Below, in pieces: positions 52,213 to 60,613 of a stretch of 64,000 bases of DNA (positions are counted from its first letter, which is position 1; every line of letters starts with the position of its first letter). A program made the translations under genes and the position numbers. The notes below the pieces were generated by a model that was given only the letters and a program-made list of their open reading frames with translations, did not search any database and was not told the origin of the DNA. Where the stretch lies: the NCBI RefSeq assembly GCF_004118285.1, contig NZ_SDHY01000001.1, positions 558,001-622,000 of the forward strand, read 5' to 3'. Source of the stretch: Aquirufa rosea (GTDB lineage Bacteria; Bacteroidota; Bacteroidia; Cytophagales; Spirosomataceae).

Positions 52213-53526
52213 TCAGAAAATCCATTTTCTGATTTTATGACCATAAATAGAGTAAAATACGAGGTATAAATAACAAGGAAACAAGACCCAATAGGCTGAA
52301 CGTAAATCATACAAATCTGCAAAATAGCCATAAAACAAAGGCATGATAGCGTTTCCACATAGTCCCATGATTAAAATGGAGGCACCTAGTTTGGTGAACT
52401 TACCTAAACCGTCCAATGCCAATGGCCAAATACCCGCCCAAATCAAGGAATTAGCTAGGCCTAATAAAACCACAAAACAAATGGAAAGATCCACTTGATG
52501 GCCCATAAAGTTCACTTCTCCCTGTGCCCATAAAATACCCAAAGTAAAAAGAGTCCCTAAGATGGTACAGATTCTAAAGGCATTGACTTGGGATATGAAT
52601 TTAGGAATAAAGATGATTCCCAAAATATAACCGGCGATAGTAGCCAAGAGAGTATAGGATGGAAAAACTTTTGCGTCCATGAGTGGAATATTCATGGAAC
52701 CTGCATAACCAATAATGGTATCTATGGCAATTACTTGAGTACCCACGTGTAGGAAGATGGCAAGAGCACCCAAAATCAAATGAGGGAATTGAAAAATATT
52801 ATGTTTACTTGAATTGACCATGGCCAATTCTTCCGACTCAGCATCTGTGTCAATTTCTGGCAAAGGAGAATAACGCACTACTAAACCCAATAAAAACAAA
52901 ACGCTTCCAACAATTGCATAGGGAACGGTAACTCGTCCAACCAATTCATCCAAAGCAGCATTTCTTGCCTCCCCTGACATATTGGCCAAATTTTTAAATA
53001 AATCACTGTCCGTTGCTTTTAAAATGACCGCAGCAAATACCAATGGAGCCAAAACGCCTGCTCCCTTATTGAATATCCCCATGATGGAAATGCGCTGAGC
53101 GGCACTTTCCTGAGGACCCAACACGGTGATATAGGGATTAGCAGCAGTTTGTAATATAGCCAAACCTGCACCCAGGGTAAATAATCCAAATAAAAAAATG
53201 GGATATGTTCGAGTCATAGAGGCTGGTAAAAAAATAAAGGCCCCCAATGACATTAGCCAAAAACCCATCATCATTCCACGTTTAAATCCCACTTTCTTTA
53301 GTAAGAATGAAGCAGGAACGGACATAACGAAATAGGAAATGTAAAAGGCAAAAGTGACAAAATAGGCCTGAAAATTGCTCAGTTCACAGCCAATTTTAAA
53401 ATATGGAATCAAAATAGCATTGACCCAAGAAACAAATCCGAAGATAAAAAACATGAAGCCTATAATCAGTATGGATACCTGGGTATCCCGCTTACTTAAA
53501 GCAGAAATGGAGACCGCTTGACTCAT
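52213..53526 (-). CDS. FHS-family sugar:proton symporter (FucP/NagP-like, MFS)
   Basis: 437 residues and 12 membrane helices. The front has the FHS pattern FIFGFVSWVNAILIPYFKIG and YFVTFAFYISYFVMSVPASF, then KKVGFKRGMMMGFWLMSLGA. The second half has FLHVGTQVIAIDTIIGYAGS. Relatives import fucose, glucose/galactose or N-acetylglucosamine. With nagA/nagB nearby, a NagP-like role is attractive but not proven. An inverted repeat (CTACTTGT/ACAAGTAG, 53551-53577) sits 25 nt upstream of the start codon. Confidence 0.87.
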   Translation of the reverse strand: MSQAVSISALSKRDTQVSILIIGFMFFIFGFVSWVNAILIPYFKIGCELSNFQAYFVTFAFYISYFVMSVPASFLLKKVGFKRGMMMGFWLMSLGAFIFLPASMTRTYPIFLFGLFTLGAGLAILQTAANPYITVLGPQESAAQRISIMGIFNKGAGVLAPLVFAAVILKATDSDLFKNLANMSGEARNAALDELVGRVTVPYAIVGSVLFLLGLVVRYSPLPEIDTDAESEELAMVNSSKHNIFQFPHLILGALAIFLHVGTQVIAIDTIIGYAGSMNIPLMDAKVFPSYTLLATIAGYILGIIFIPKFISQVNAFRICTILGTLFTLGILWAQGEVNFMGHQVDLSICFVVLLGLANSLIWAGIWPLALDGLGKFTKLGASILIMGLCGNAIMPLFYGYFADLYDLRSAYWVLFPCYLYLVFYSIYGHKIRKWIF

Positions 53527-53953
53527 CGTATGAACAGTACTTAGATTACACTACTTGTGAAATGAAGCAACAAGTAGCAGTTTTAATAGGTTTTACTTGA
53601 TCCAAGTTAAAGGAATTCACCTAAAAAACAAACCTGCTTAAACCTGACAGAGAGATTTTTTTACGCCAATTAGCCGAAATTAAAACATAAGATCCTCTTT
53701 CACTTTTGACATTTTTTATTCTTGATTTGTAGAAATAGGCTTATTCAAGGTGCGATATTTTATACAATTTCAAGTTTCACCAGAACAAAATAAAGAATTT
53801 TATTTATTTAGTCTATTAAATATATATACTTAATAGAATAATGTCTTTAATTTGCCATCGAGTTGAGAAAATCAACAATGATTCAAAGCCTCACAAGGCC
53901 AATCATGATAAATAAAATATAATAATCACACCCATAATCCACTCTAATATACC
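53527..53953. other. 427-bp divergent promoter region with palindromes
   Basis: Lies between the permease (minus) and the SusC-like receptor (plus). No gene seen. It contains an inverted repeat CTACTTGT/ACAAGTAG at 53551-53577 near the permease start and a 26-bp near-perfect palindrome at 53812-53837, 116 bp upstream of the receptor start. The rest is AT-rich; no convincing TAnnTTTG/TTG pair was found. Confidence 0.6.
53812..53837. promoter_or_regulatory. 26-bp operator-like palindrome
   Basis: TCTATTAAATATA faces TATACTTAATAGA: 12 of 13 base pairs are symmetric about a TATATA centre. Position between two divergent sugar-uptake genes suggests a dimeric regulator site, regulator unknown. Confidence 0.4.
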
Positions 53954-56521
53954 ATGAAACAATTTTCTAAATTAGTTCTATTAATTCTACTAGGTCTAGT
54001 ACCACTCCTTTCATTCGCCCAAGAAAAACCCATCATCAATGCCAAGATTTCGGGTAAGATTCTTGATGCACGCACCAATGAATTCATTATCGGTGCCTCC
54101 GTATTTATCAAAGGGGTTACCAATGGTGCCAGCACGGATGCCAATGGGGAATTCACCTTAATCACGGCTCAAAAACTTCCATTTACATTAGTGGTTTCAT
54201 ATGTGGGATACCAAAAAAAGGAAATACTCATTAATAGCCACCAAGTGGAAATTAGGTTAGAAGAAAGTACAAATGAACTAAGCGATGTGGTGGTTACCTC
54301 TCGCAGACGACAGGAATCCAGTCAAGATATACCTATTCCCATTTCGGTGATTCGCGGTGCGGTAGCTGAAGATGCAGGGGCATTTAATCCCAATCGATTG
54401 AAAGAATTAATCCCGTCTGTTCAATTATATTCTTCCAACGGTCGAAACACTACCTTAAATATTCGAGGTTTGGGATCATCATTTGGTTTAACCAATGATG
54501 GTATTGACCCAGGAGTTGGTTTTTATGTGGATGGAGTCTATTATGCCAGACCAGCTGCCACTGCCATCGATTTTGTCGATGTAGATCGTATTGAAGTTCT
54601 GCGTGGTCCACAGGGGACACTTTTTGGAAAAAATACCACAGCAGGTGCCTTTAATATTACTACTCGAGCTCCTAGTTTCACGCAAGGTGTTTCTTTTGAA
54701 GCTAGTTATGGAAATTTGAATTACATCCAAGTAAAAACTTCCGTTACTGGCCCATTAAGCAAAAAACTGGCCGCTAGACTTTCCTTTTCAGGTACACAAC
54801 GGGATGGTACGATTTACAATTTGACCACCTTAAAACCAACCAACGCCTTAAATAACTTAGGATTCAGAGCACAGTTATTGTACACCCCTTCAGAGTATGT
54901 CAATATCACTTTTGCAGGAGATAATGCTAGACAAAGACCCGATGGAAATGCCACTGTGGTGGCGGGTGTAGTTCCAACTCAAAGAGCTGCCTACCGTCAA
55001 TTCAATGCCATCATTGCAGATTTAGGTTATAAATTGCCTACGACCAATCCATTTGATCGCATCACAGATGCTGATTCTCCTTGGCGTGTCAACAATGATT
55101 TTGGTGGTGCTTCCATCAACGTAGATGCAAAAATTGGAAAAGGAACTTTAACCTCAACCACCGCATGGCGCTACTGGATTTGGGATCCATCCAATGACCG
55201 TGATTTCATCGGATTACCGGTTTTAACTAAGTCACAGGGAAATTCCCGACATGACCAATGGACGCAAGAAGTTCGATATTCTGGGCAATTCACAGAAAGT
55301 TTAAGTGGTGTATTTGGCATATTCTTAATAGATCAAATTCTTACTTCCAATCCAGTACAAACAGAAGAATCTGGCTCTGCCCAGTGGCGATTTGCCCAAA
55401 GTTCTACTTCTGCGCTTTGGAAAACACCTGGTTTATTTGATGGTTTTGGTACCCGAACTACCTCTCGTCTACATACCTTAGGAGCAGCGGTGTTTAGTCA
55501 AATCGACTGGAAGATAACCGATAAAATCCATGTGTTGCCAGGAATTCGATTTAACTACGACAAAAAAGATGTGGACTATAAAAGAGAAACCTATGGTGGT
55601 TTGCAGACTACAGACCCCGCCTTATTGGCCTTGAAAAACGGCTTATATACTAACCAAGCATTTAATTTTAGTGTGAATGAAAATAATCTCTCTGGTCAAG
55701 TTACTTTGGCTTATAAACCCAATAAATCTGTAAATTTATTTGGAACCTATGCCAATAGCTACAAACCTGTGGGCGTCAATCTGGGCGGATTACCTAGTGC
55801 GAATGGTGTGGTATTAATCGATTTGGCACGAGTAAAACCTGAATTTGTGACCCATTATGAACTAGGACTAAAAACCAAACCAAGTATTCAATCTACCTTG
55901 AATTTAACAGTTTACAACACTGAAATTCAAGATTATCAAACCCAAGTTCAAACTGCCGAGGTAGGTGTCAACAGAGGATATTTAGCCAATGCCGAAAAAG
56001 TGCGAGTACAAGGTGTCGAATTAGATGGAAGTATTCGAATTAACAGCCACTTTACTTTCACAGGAGCTCTTTCTTATACGGATGGAATTTATGTTTCCTT
56101 CAAAAATGCTCCAGTGCCCCTAGAAGAAACAGGCGCAGCTTCTGCCTTTAAAGATATTTCAGGTGGAGAATTACCAGGAATTTCTAAATGGGCCGGATCA
56201 TTAAGCGGTGAGTATATTCACTCTGCTAAATTCCTATCGCTAAAAGGTAATTTCTTTATCGGTGTAGATACTTATGCTCGTTCTACTTTTTCTTCCAGTG
56301 CCTCACCATCCAAATACCTAAACATTGCAGGCTATAATCTTGTCAATGGTCGAATTGGCTTCAGAGCTTCCAATGGCTTCTCAATTTTCGCTTGGGGAAG
56401 AAATATATTGGATCGAGATTATTTCGAGCAGTTATTACCTGCGGCAGGAAATGCTGGACACTATGCGGCGGTGCTGGGTGATCCAGCCACTTACGGACTT
56501 ACCTTAAGGTTTAACTATTAA
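53954..56521 (+). CDS. TonB-dependent receptor with CarboxypepD_reg-like domain
   Basis: 855 residues. A signal peptide (1-22, ending SFAQ) and CarboxypepD_reg-like domain (about 29-110, ISGKILDARTNEFIIGASVF) are followed by a plug (about 115-230, with NIRGLGSSFGLTNDGIDPGV and VDVDRIEVLRGPQGTLFGKN). A barrel ends in LTLRFNY. The plug is of the siderophore/oligosaccharide IroN-like type (LRGPQGTLFGKNTTAG), and no SusD gene follows, so it is a stand-alone receptor. Placed divergently from the sugar permease unit, with which it may share regulation. Terminated by the palindrome at 56541-56568. Confidence 0.9.
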   Translation: MKQFSKLVLLILLGLVPLLSFAQEKPIINAKISGKILDARTNEFIIGASVFIKGVTNGASTDANGEFTLITAQKLPFTLVVSYVGYQKKEILINSHQVEIRLEESTNELSDVVVTSRRRQESSQDIPIPISVIRGAVAEDAGAFNPNRLKELIPSVQLYSSNGRNTTLNIRGLGSSFGLTNDGIDPGVGFYVDGVYYARPAATAIDFVDVDRIEVLRGPQGTLFGKNTTAGAFNITTRAPSFTQGVSFEASYGNLNYIQVKTSVTGPLSKKLAARLSFSGTQRDGTIYNLTTLKPTNALNNLGFRAQLLYTPSEYVNITFAGDNARQRPDGNATVVAGVVPTQRAAYRQFNAIIADLGYKLPTTNPFDRITDADSPWRVNNDFGGASINVDAKIGKGTLTSTTAWRYWIWDPSNDRDFIGLPVLTKSQGNSRHDQWTQEVRYSGQFTESLSGVFGIFLIDQILTSNPVQTEESGSAQWRFAQSSTSALWKTPGLFDGFGTRTTSRLHTLGAAVFSQIDWKITDKIHVLPGIRFNYDKKDVDYKRETYGGLQTTDPALLALKNGLYTNQAFNFSVNENNLSGQVTLAYKPNKSVNLFGTYANSYKPVGVNLGGLPSANGVVLIDLARVKPEFVTHYELGLKTKPSIQSTLNLTVYNTEIQDYQTQVQTAEVGVNRGYLANAEKVRVQGVELDGSIRINSHFTFTGALSYTDGIYVSFKNAPVPLEETGAASAFKDISGGELPGISKWAGSLSGEYIHSAKFLSLKGNFFIGVDTYARSTFSSSASPSKYLNIAGYNLVNGRIGFRASNGFSIFAWGRNILDRDYFEQLLPAAGNAGHYAAVLGDPATYGLTLRFNY

Positions 56522-56540
56522 TTAATCCACTCTTCTACGT

Positions 56541-56568
56541 AAACAATCCCCGAATTCGGGGATTGTTT
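56541..56568. terminator. Bidirectional terminator between convergent genes
   Basis: Perfect 28-bp palindrome AAACAATCCCCG-AATT-CGGGGATTGTTT with T-rich flank on the plus side, between the receptor stop at 56521 and the BNR-like gene stop at 56582. Confidence 0.88.
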
Positions 56569-56581
56569 ATTTTATACCAGC

Positions 56582-57748
56582 TTAGTACTTGATAGAAAAT
56601 ATCTCTTTGGACACTATTACCCTCTCCTCTCCTTTCCAAGATTCATAGGCCAATAGCCAAGCCTTGCCATTCCAAGTGATAACGGGATAAGAACAATCCG
56701 ATAAAGGATCTGAAACCAGTTCGTGCCTTAATTTACCAGAAATATCCTTGACATAAATCCCAATCTGCTTGTAATAACGCTCTCCATCCTGCTTGATTTG
56801 CGCATATACCAAGGCCACCTCTCCCTTAGGATTAGATGCCAATTGTGCTTGACGGTATTTATCCCCCTTCAAGTGTAAAATCATTTCTTTTTTATTTTGA
56901 TAGGACCATTTTATTCCCGAACCACTACTAGCTCCTGTATACCAAGCCGCCTCCAAGCCCTTGGGGCCTCGGGCTAAACTGGGTCCAGCGTGTGGACAAG
57001 CATTTACCTGCCAATGGTCTTCAACCCAAGTGATTGGCTCAGAAAATGTCTTTCCAAAATCACTCGAATGAATATAAGCCATGTCCCGCTCTCCAATATT
57101 ATTTAAATCCCGATAAATAATATCCATATTACCTTGTTCATCTGCGATGGCATCAATCCGACAACATTCACAGGTCTGCTTATCCAAGACACGCATAGAA
57201 CCAAAACCCTGATTATTATCCGTCTCTGCATAAACCAAGGTTCTGCCTTTAGGTCCCAGCTTGACATCCAGCCAAAGAGCACCAATTTGTCCATTCGGCA
57301 ATGGAAAAATCTTCCCGAAGGAGTGGCTTAGCCCGGCAATGGTATCTTGATGTATCGTTTGTGCCTTCGTCCACTTACCTTGGTTTTCCATGGCATAATA
57401 CAAATCTCCACTGAATCGGGATTTCTCTGAAGGCTTATTTAACTCATACAACAAAATACAAGTACCGTCCGACTTATAAGCCAATTTCGGCATTCCCTCC
57501 GCATGGGTAGATGCCTTCGGATGAATAGGAATGGCTTCTGAAGCCAACCAAGATTGACTTGCTTTGCTCCATACTTTTCTGAAAAACAAAGCAGAATCGC
57601 CATGTTTTTCAACCCAGGAAAGCACGGGACTTCCATCCTTTTTAATTGCAAAAGAAGGGTCCATGGCAACTCTTTTGGCATCAGATACTTGTTGAGCATG
57701 AGTCAAATATACACTTAGGACTAAGATTAATAGCATCGATATTTTCAT
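56582..57748 (-). CDS. Secreted BNR/sialidase-like beta-propeller protein with CxCC motif
   Basis: 388 residues with a signal peptide (1-19, ending THAQ). A beta-propeller of the exo-alpha-sialidase superfamily shape has repeated blades such as YIHSSDFGKTFSEPITWV (an Asp-box-like SxDxGxTF motif). Sialidase catalytic arginines are not evident. A TCECCR motif (Cys193, 195, 196) and ACPHAGP (Cys251, His253) look like a metal or disulfide site. Last gene of the minus-strand set, 2 nt after the TonB receptor. I doubt it is a true sialidase; it may be a surface or periplasmic metal/cargo-binding partner of the receptor. Confidence 0.65.
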   Translation of the reverse strand: MKISMLLILVLSVYLTHAQQVSDAKRVAMDPSFAIKKDGSPVLSWVEKHGDSALFFRKVWSKASQSWLASEAIPIHPKASTHAEGMPKLAYKSDGTCILLYELNKPSEKSRFSGDLYYAMENQGKWTKAQTIHQDTIAGLSHSFGKIFPLPNGQIGALWLDVKLGPKGRTLVYAETDNNQGFGSMRVLDKQTCECCRIDAIADEQGNMDIIYRDLNNIGERDMAYIHSSDFGKTFSEPITWVEDHWQVNACPHAGPSLARGPKGLEAAWYTGASSGSGIKWSYQNKKEMILHLKGDKYRQAQLASNPKGEVALVYAQIKQDGERYYKQIGIYVKDISGKLRHELVSDPLSDCSYPVITWNGKAWLLAYESWKGEERVIVSKEIFSIKY

Positions 57749-57750
57749 GA

Positions 57751-60126
57751 CTACTTCGATTTAAACAATTGAAAAATATCCACTTGCAAGCCCATATTGA
57801 TGGTTCTGGGTGCTGCAGGAGTGTAAGTACTTTTATCATTGACATTATTACCCCGGCTAGCTGAATTGGCATATAATTCATTGGAAAGGTTCATCACATT
57901 CATGAAGATTTGATAGGCTTTCCACTGATAGCCCCAGCGTAAATTCAATACCGACACGCCAGGCAATCCTGCAAATCCTGGATCAGCATACACCACCGTA
58001 TTCACTTGATTTTGATACCAAGTACTTATTCGCTGCCACTCCAATGATACTCTGGCTCCTTTTAGCCAATTAGGTTTATAGGTAATCTCAGCGTTAGCAA
58101 TAAAATGTGGAGCTTGAGGCATTTCCTTTTGGTTTACATTTCTGATAGCGTCGGAGGCTTTTTGACTCAAGACAAAATCCACAAAAATGTGACGGGCATT
58201 AGTAGCGCCTAATCTAAAATTCCATTGATTGTCAGGACGATATGAAATGGCATATTCAATACCTTCATGCAGGGTTTTACCTGCACTTTGGTAATCGGTG
58301 GAATTATCTGGCTGACGAATACCCAACAATTCATTCTGACCACTTAGGCGATAAATAGAGTAGTCCAAAAACAATTTAGTTTGAAACAAAGAGGCCCATC
58401 CCCCCGTCTCCACATTATGGAACACAGCAGGGTCAATACTTAAATAAAACTTTTCTCCCGTTGCGGTCGCCTGTGCTACTGGACGTGTCCTAAATACCGC
58501 CGATAATGCAGGAGGAGAAAAACCCTTGGAATAATTGGCATAAAAACCAAGGGATGAACTAGCCTCATAGGTCATCCCAATTTTAGGAGAAAACTGGGCA
58601 TAGGATTTAGATCCAATAATACTTTGGTCTATGAAATTAGTGTAATCAAATGACATGTCATCGTATCTTCCACCCAGGGAAATTCTCCATCGCTCGGTGG
58701 GATTCAAATCCCATTGGGCATAAACTGCCTTATTCCAAATAATGGCTTGATAATTGGAAAGAAAATTGTTGGGCAAAGCTTGAGCAATCTCATATTTCTC
58801 CACCGACTTCTTATCAGGTCTAAGCGTAGCAGATAAATTTAATTTATAAGCCCAATAAGTATTTGGGGAGCGGTCTAATAGAAATCCCATTACCAATTTA
58901 GCATCCAGAAATGTGAACTTCCTACTGTGCTGACCCATCAGTCCCCAACTCGTGAAATTATTCGAATTAACTTGGCCAGAAGCCGTAGTGGATGGTGCTG
59001 TCCAAGCAATACTATAGGCCGGATTTTGCCCCAAAGCATTATCGCGATAAAAAGCAGTCAAACTGGAAATAGATTGATCATCACCCTGGTGCTCTAGAGT
59101 AATTCTTGAACGAGAAGAGTAAGAACTGCGGTAAGTAAAATCGGCAGGACTTTTATAGCTTCTGGAATAGTAACCTATGCTGTCAATATTTCCACCTGTT
59201 TGAGAAAAATAATCATTATAAGCCCAAGAAGCCCACAATTTGCTTTTAGTAGAGAGTTGAAAATCCAATCTTACTTGAATAGATGACTTATCAAAATCTG
59301 AATTGGAAGCCCAAGAATTTTTTTGTTTAGCTATATAGCCTCCCGTCATGATGGACCATTTTTTTGTCAATTGTCCGCCAGCAGTAAACTGGGTACGTAA
59401 ATATCCCCATTCATCTCCCTGAAAACCAATCGTGGCGGTAGGAATACCGGGAGCCACTTTGCTGATTAAATTGACTGCCCCTCCTACTGCTTCGGGTCCA
59501 TATAATGAAGAAGCGGGTCCTTTAATAACTTCGATGGAATTTATGCCTTGTAAATTACTTTCAATCAAAGCATTGTGATTAAACACACCCAACGGACGCA
59601 ATGGCAGGCCATCCTCCATGTATAAAAAATACGCCGAGGTTCCAAAGGGCTGTCGAATGCCCATGGCATGTTGCTCATTGTTATAGTTTAACATCACCAC
59701 ACCTGGGACCTTGTTAAGCAATTCGGTTAATTGGATGGCCTTGGTATCTTGAAGTAAATTTGCGGGTATTTTGTGAATAGCTATGGGAGTTTCCGTACGC
59801 AAAGCGGCTTGTCGGGATGCGGTTACAATTACCGCCGCTAAATCCAAGGAGGCTTCTTCCATCTGAATAATGGAAGGGATGGCATCACCTTTCAACCTTA
59901 AAGATTTGTATCCTAAGGCACTAAATACATATTCTTCTTGAGATTGAAAACGTTGGGATATGAATTCACCTCGTTCATTGCTCAAGGCTATCAATCGATT
60001 GTCACGGAGGCAGGAGGCTCCAATGATGGGTTCTTGAGTACTGGCATTTAAGATTTTATAGGTACCTATTTGAGCATAACTTGCTAGCGATAGCATGCTT
60101 ATGACTGCTAAAAATAAAGCTTTCAT
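57751..60126 (-). CDS. TonB-dependent receptor (putative metal or metallophore receptor)
   Basis: 791 residues. A signal peptide (1-18, ending SYAQ) and a short CarboxypepD_reg-like domain (about 20-95) are followed by a plug (about 100-225, KVPGVVMLNYNNEQHAMGIR and EVIKGPASSLYGPEAVGGAV). The barrel ends in TINMGLQVDIFQLFKSK. The plug resembles FecA/BtuB-type small-ligand receptors rather than SusC. It sits downstream of a small Cys-motif protein and a Crp/Fnr regulator that diverge from nosZ. I therefore infer copper or another metal as cargo; iron chelates are the main alternative. Confidence 0.88.
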   Translation of the reverse strand: MKALFLAVISMLSLASYAQIGTYKILNASTQEPIIGASCLRDNRLIALSNERGEFISQRFQSQEEYVFSALGYKSLRLKGDAIPSIIQMEEASLDLAAVIVTASRQAALRTETPIAIHKIPANLLQDTKAIQLTELLNKVPGVVMLNYNNEQHAMGIRQPFGTSAYFLYMEDGLPLRPLGVFNHNALIESNLQGINSIEVIKGPASSLYGPEAVGGAVNLISKVAPGIPTATIGFQGDEWGYLRTQFTAGGQLTKKWSIMTGGYIAKQKNSWASNSDFDKSSIQVRLDFQLSTKSKLWASWAYNDYFSQTGGNIDSIGYYSRSYKSPADFTYRSSYSSRSRITLEHQGDDQSISSLTAFYRDNALGQNPAYSIAWTAPSTTASGQVNSNNFTSWGLMGQHSRKFTFLDAKLVMGFLLDRSPNTYWAYKLNLSATLRPDKKSVEKYEIAQALPNNFLSNYQAIIWNKAVYAQWDLNPTERWRISLGGRYDDMSFDYTNFIDQSIIGSKSYAQFSPKIGMTYEASSSLGFYANYSKGFSPPALSAVFRTRPVAQATATGEKFYLSIDPAVFHNVETGGWASLFQTKLFLDYSIYRLSGQNELLGIRQPDNSTDYQSAGKTLHEGIEYAISYRPDNQWNFRLGATNARHIFVDFVLSQKASDAIRNVNQKEMPQAPHFIANAEITYKPNWLKGARVSLEWQRISTWYQNQVNTVVYADPGFAGLPGVSVLNLRWGYQWKAYQIFMNVMNLSNELYANSASRGNNVNDKSTYTPAAPRTINMGLQVDIFQLFKSK

Positions 60127-60190
60127 TTTAAACTAATTTACATGAGAAAATAAGCTTGGCACTAAAGTCCAAGACAATGGTTTCAAGAAA

Positions 60191-60568
60191 TTAGCTAATT
60201 TGAGGAGGGTGAAATGTTAACTCAGGAATACTCTTAGGGGCCATGGTTGCCATGGAAAAATGATTTTCAGAGAGGTCTGAAAAGGAGGCCAAAAAGGTTA
60301 AATGATCCACAGATTCACAGGCCAATTGAATCTCAGGCATTTTTTCCAATCGCTCTGAATTGGTTTTTTGCTCTTTGTCCTCGGCTGCCTTCAATTTTTT
60401 AGCCAAATAACACTGTCCGTTACAGTTTAATTTAGGCTTGTCGCGGTTAACACAAAGATTTTTAGCGATATAATTCCTATTAACTTGGTAATATGCCACT
60501 GATGCCCATTGACTCATCAGAGGCAATTGAATGGCAATCAATAAAATTAGGGCTATTACTCGGTTCAT
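60191..60568 (-). CDS. Small exported Cys-motif protein
   Basis: 125 residues. A hydrophobic N-terminus (MNRVIALILLIAIQLPLM) is probably a signal peptide or anchor. A short motif follows, YYQVNRNYIAKNLCVNRDKP and LNCNGQCYLAKKLK, with Cys39, Cys49 and Cys53. The C-x9-C-x3-C arrangement could bind a metal or form a disulfide. The rest is low in recognisable features apart from one Cys at 84. The pattern is one I associate with small proteins next to TonB receptors in Bacteroidota; no function is assigned. Located 64 nt upstream of the receptor gene. Confidence 0.75.
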   Translation of the reverse strand: MNRVIALILLIAIQLPLMSQWASVAYYQVNRNYIAKNLCVNRDKPKLNCNGQCYLAKKLKAAEDKEQKTNSERLEKMPEIQLACESVDHLTFLASFSDLSENHFSMATMAPKSIPELTFHPPQIS

Positions 60569-60613
60569 GAATGGACAAAATTAAACTATTAAAATCATAC
60601 TAGGGCAATGTTT

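Noticed and set aside
56582-57748. Annotation as a true exo-alpha-sialidase
   Set aside because: Propeller shape only; catalytic residues not evident and no sialic acid genes nearby.
60576-60583. TAATTTTG as promoter of the small Cys-motif gene
   Set aside because: It is only 8 nt from the start codon and the TTG element is badly spaced, so transcription from the upstream Crp/Fnr gene is more likely.
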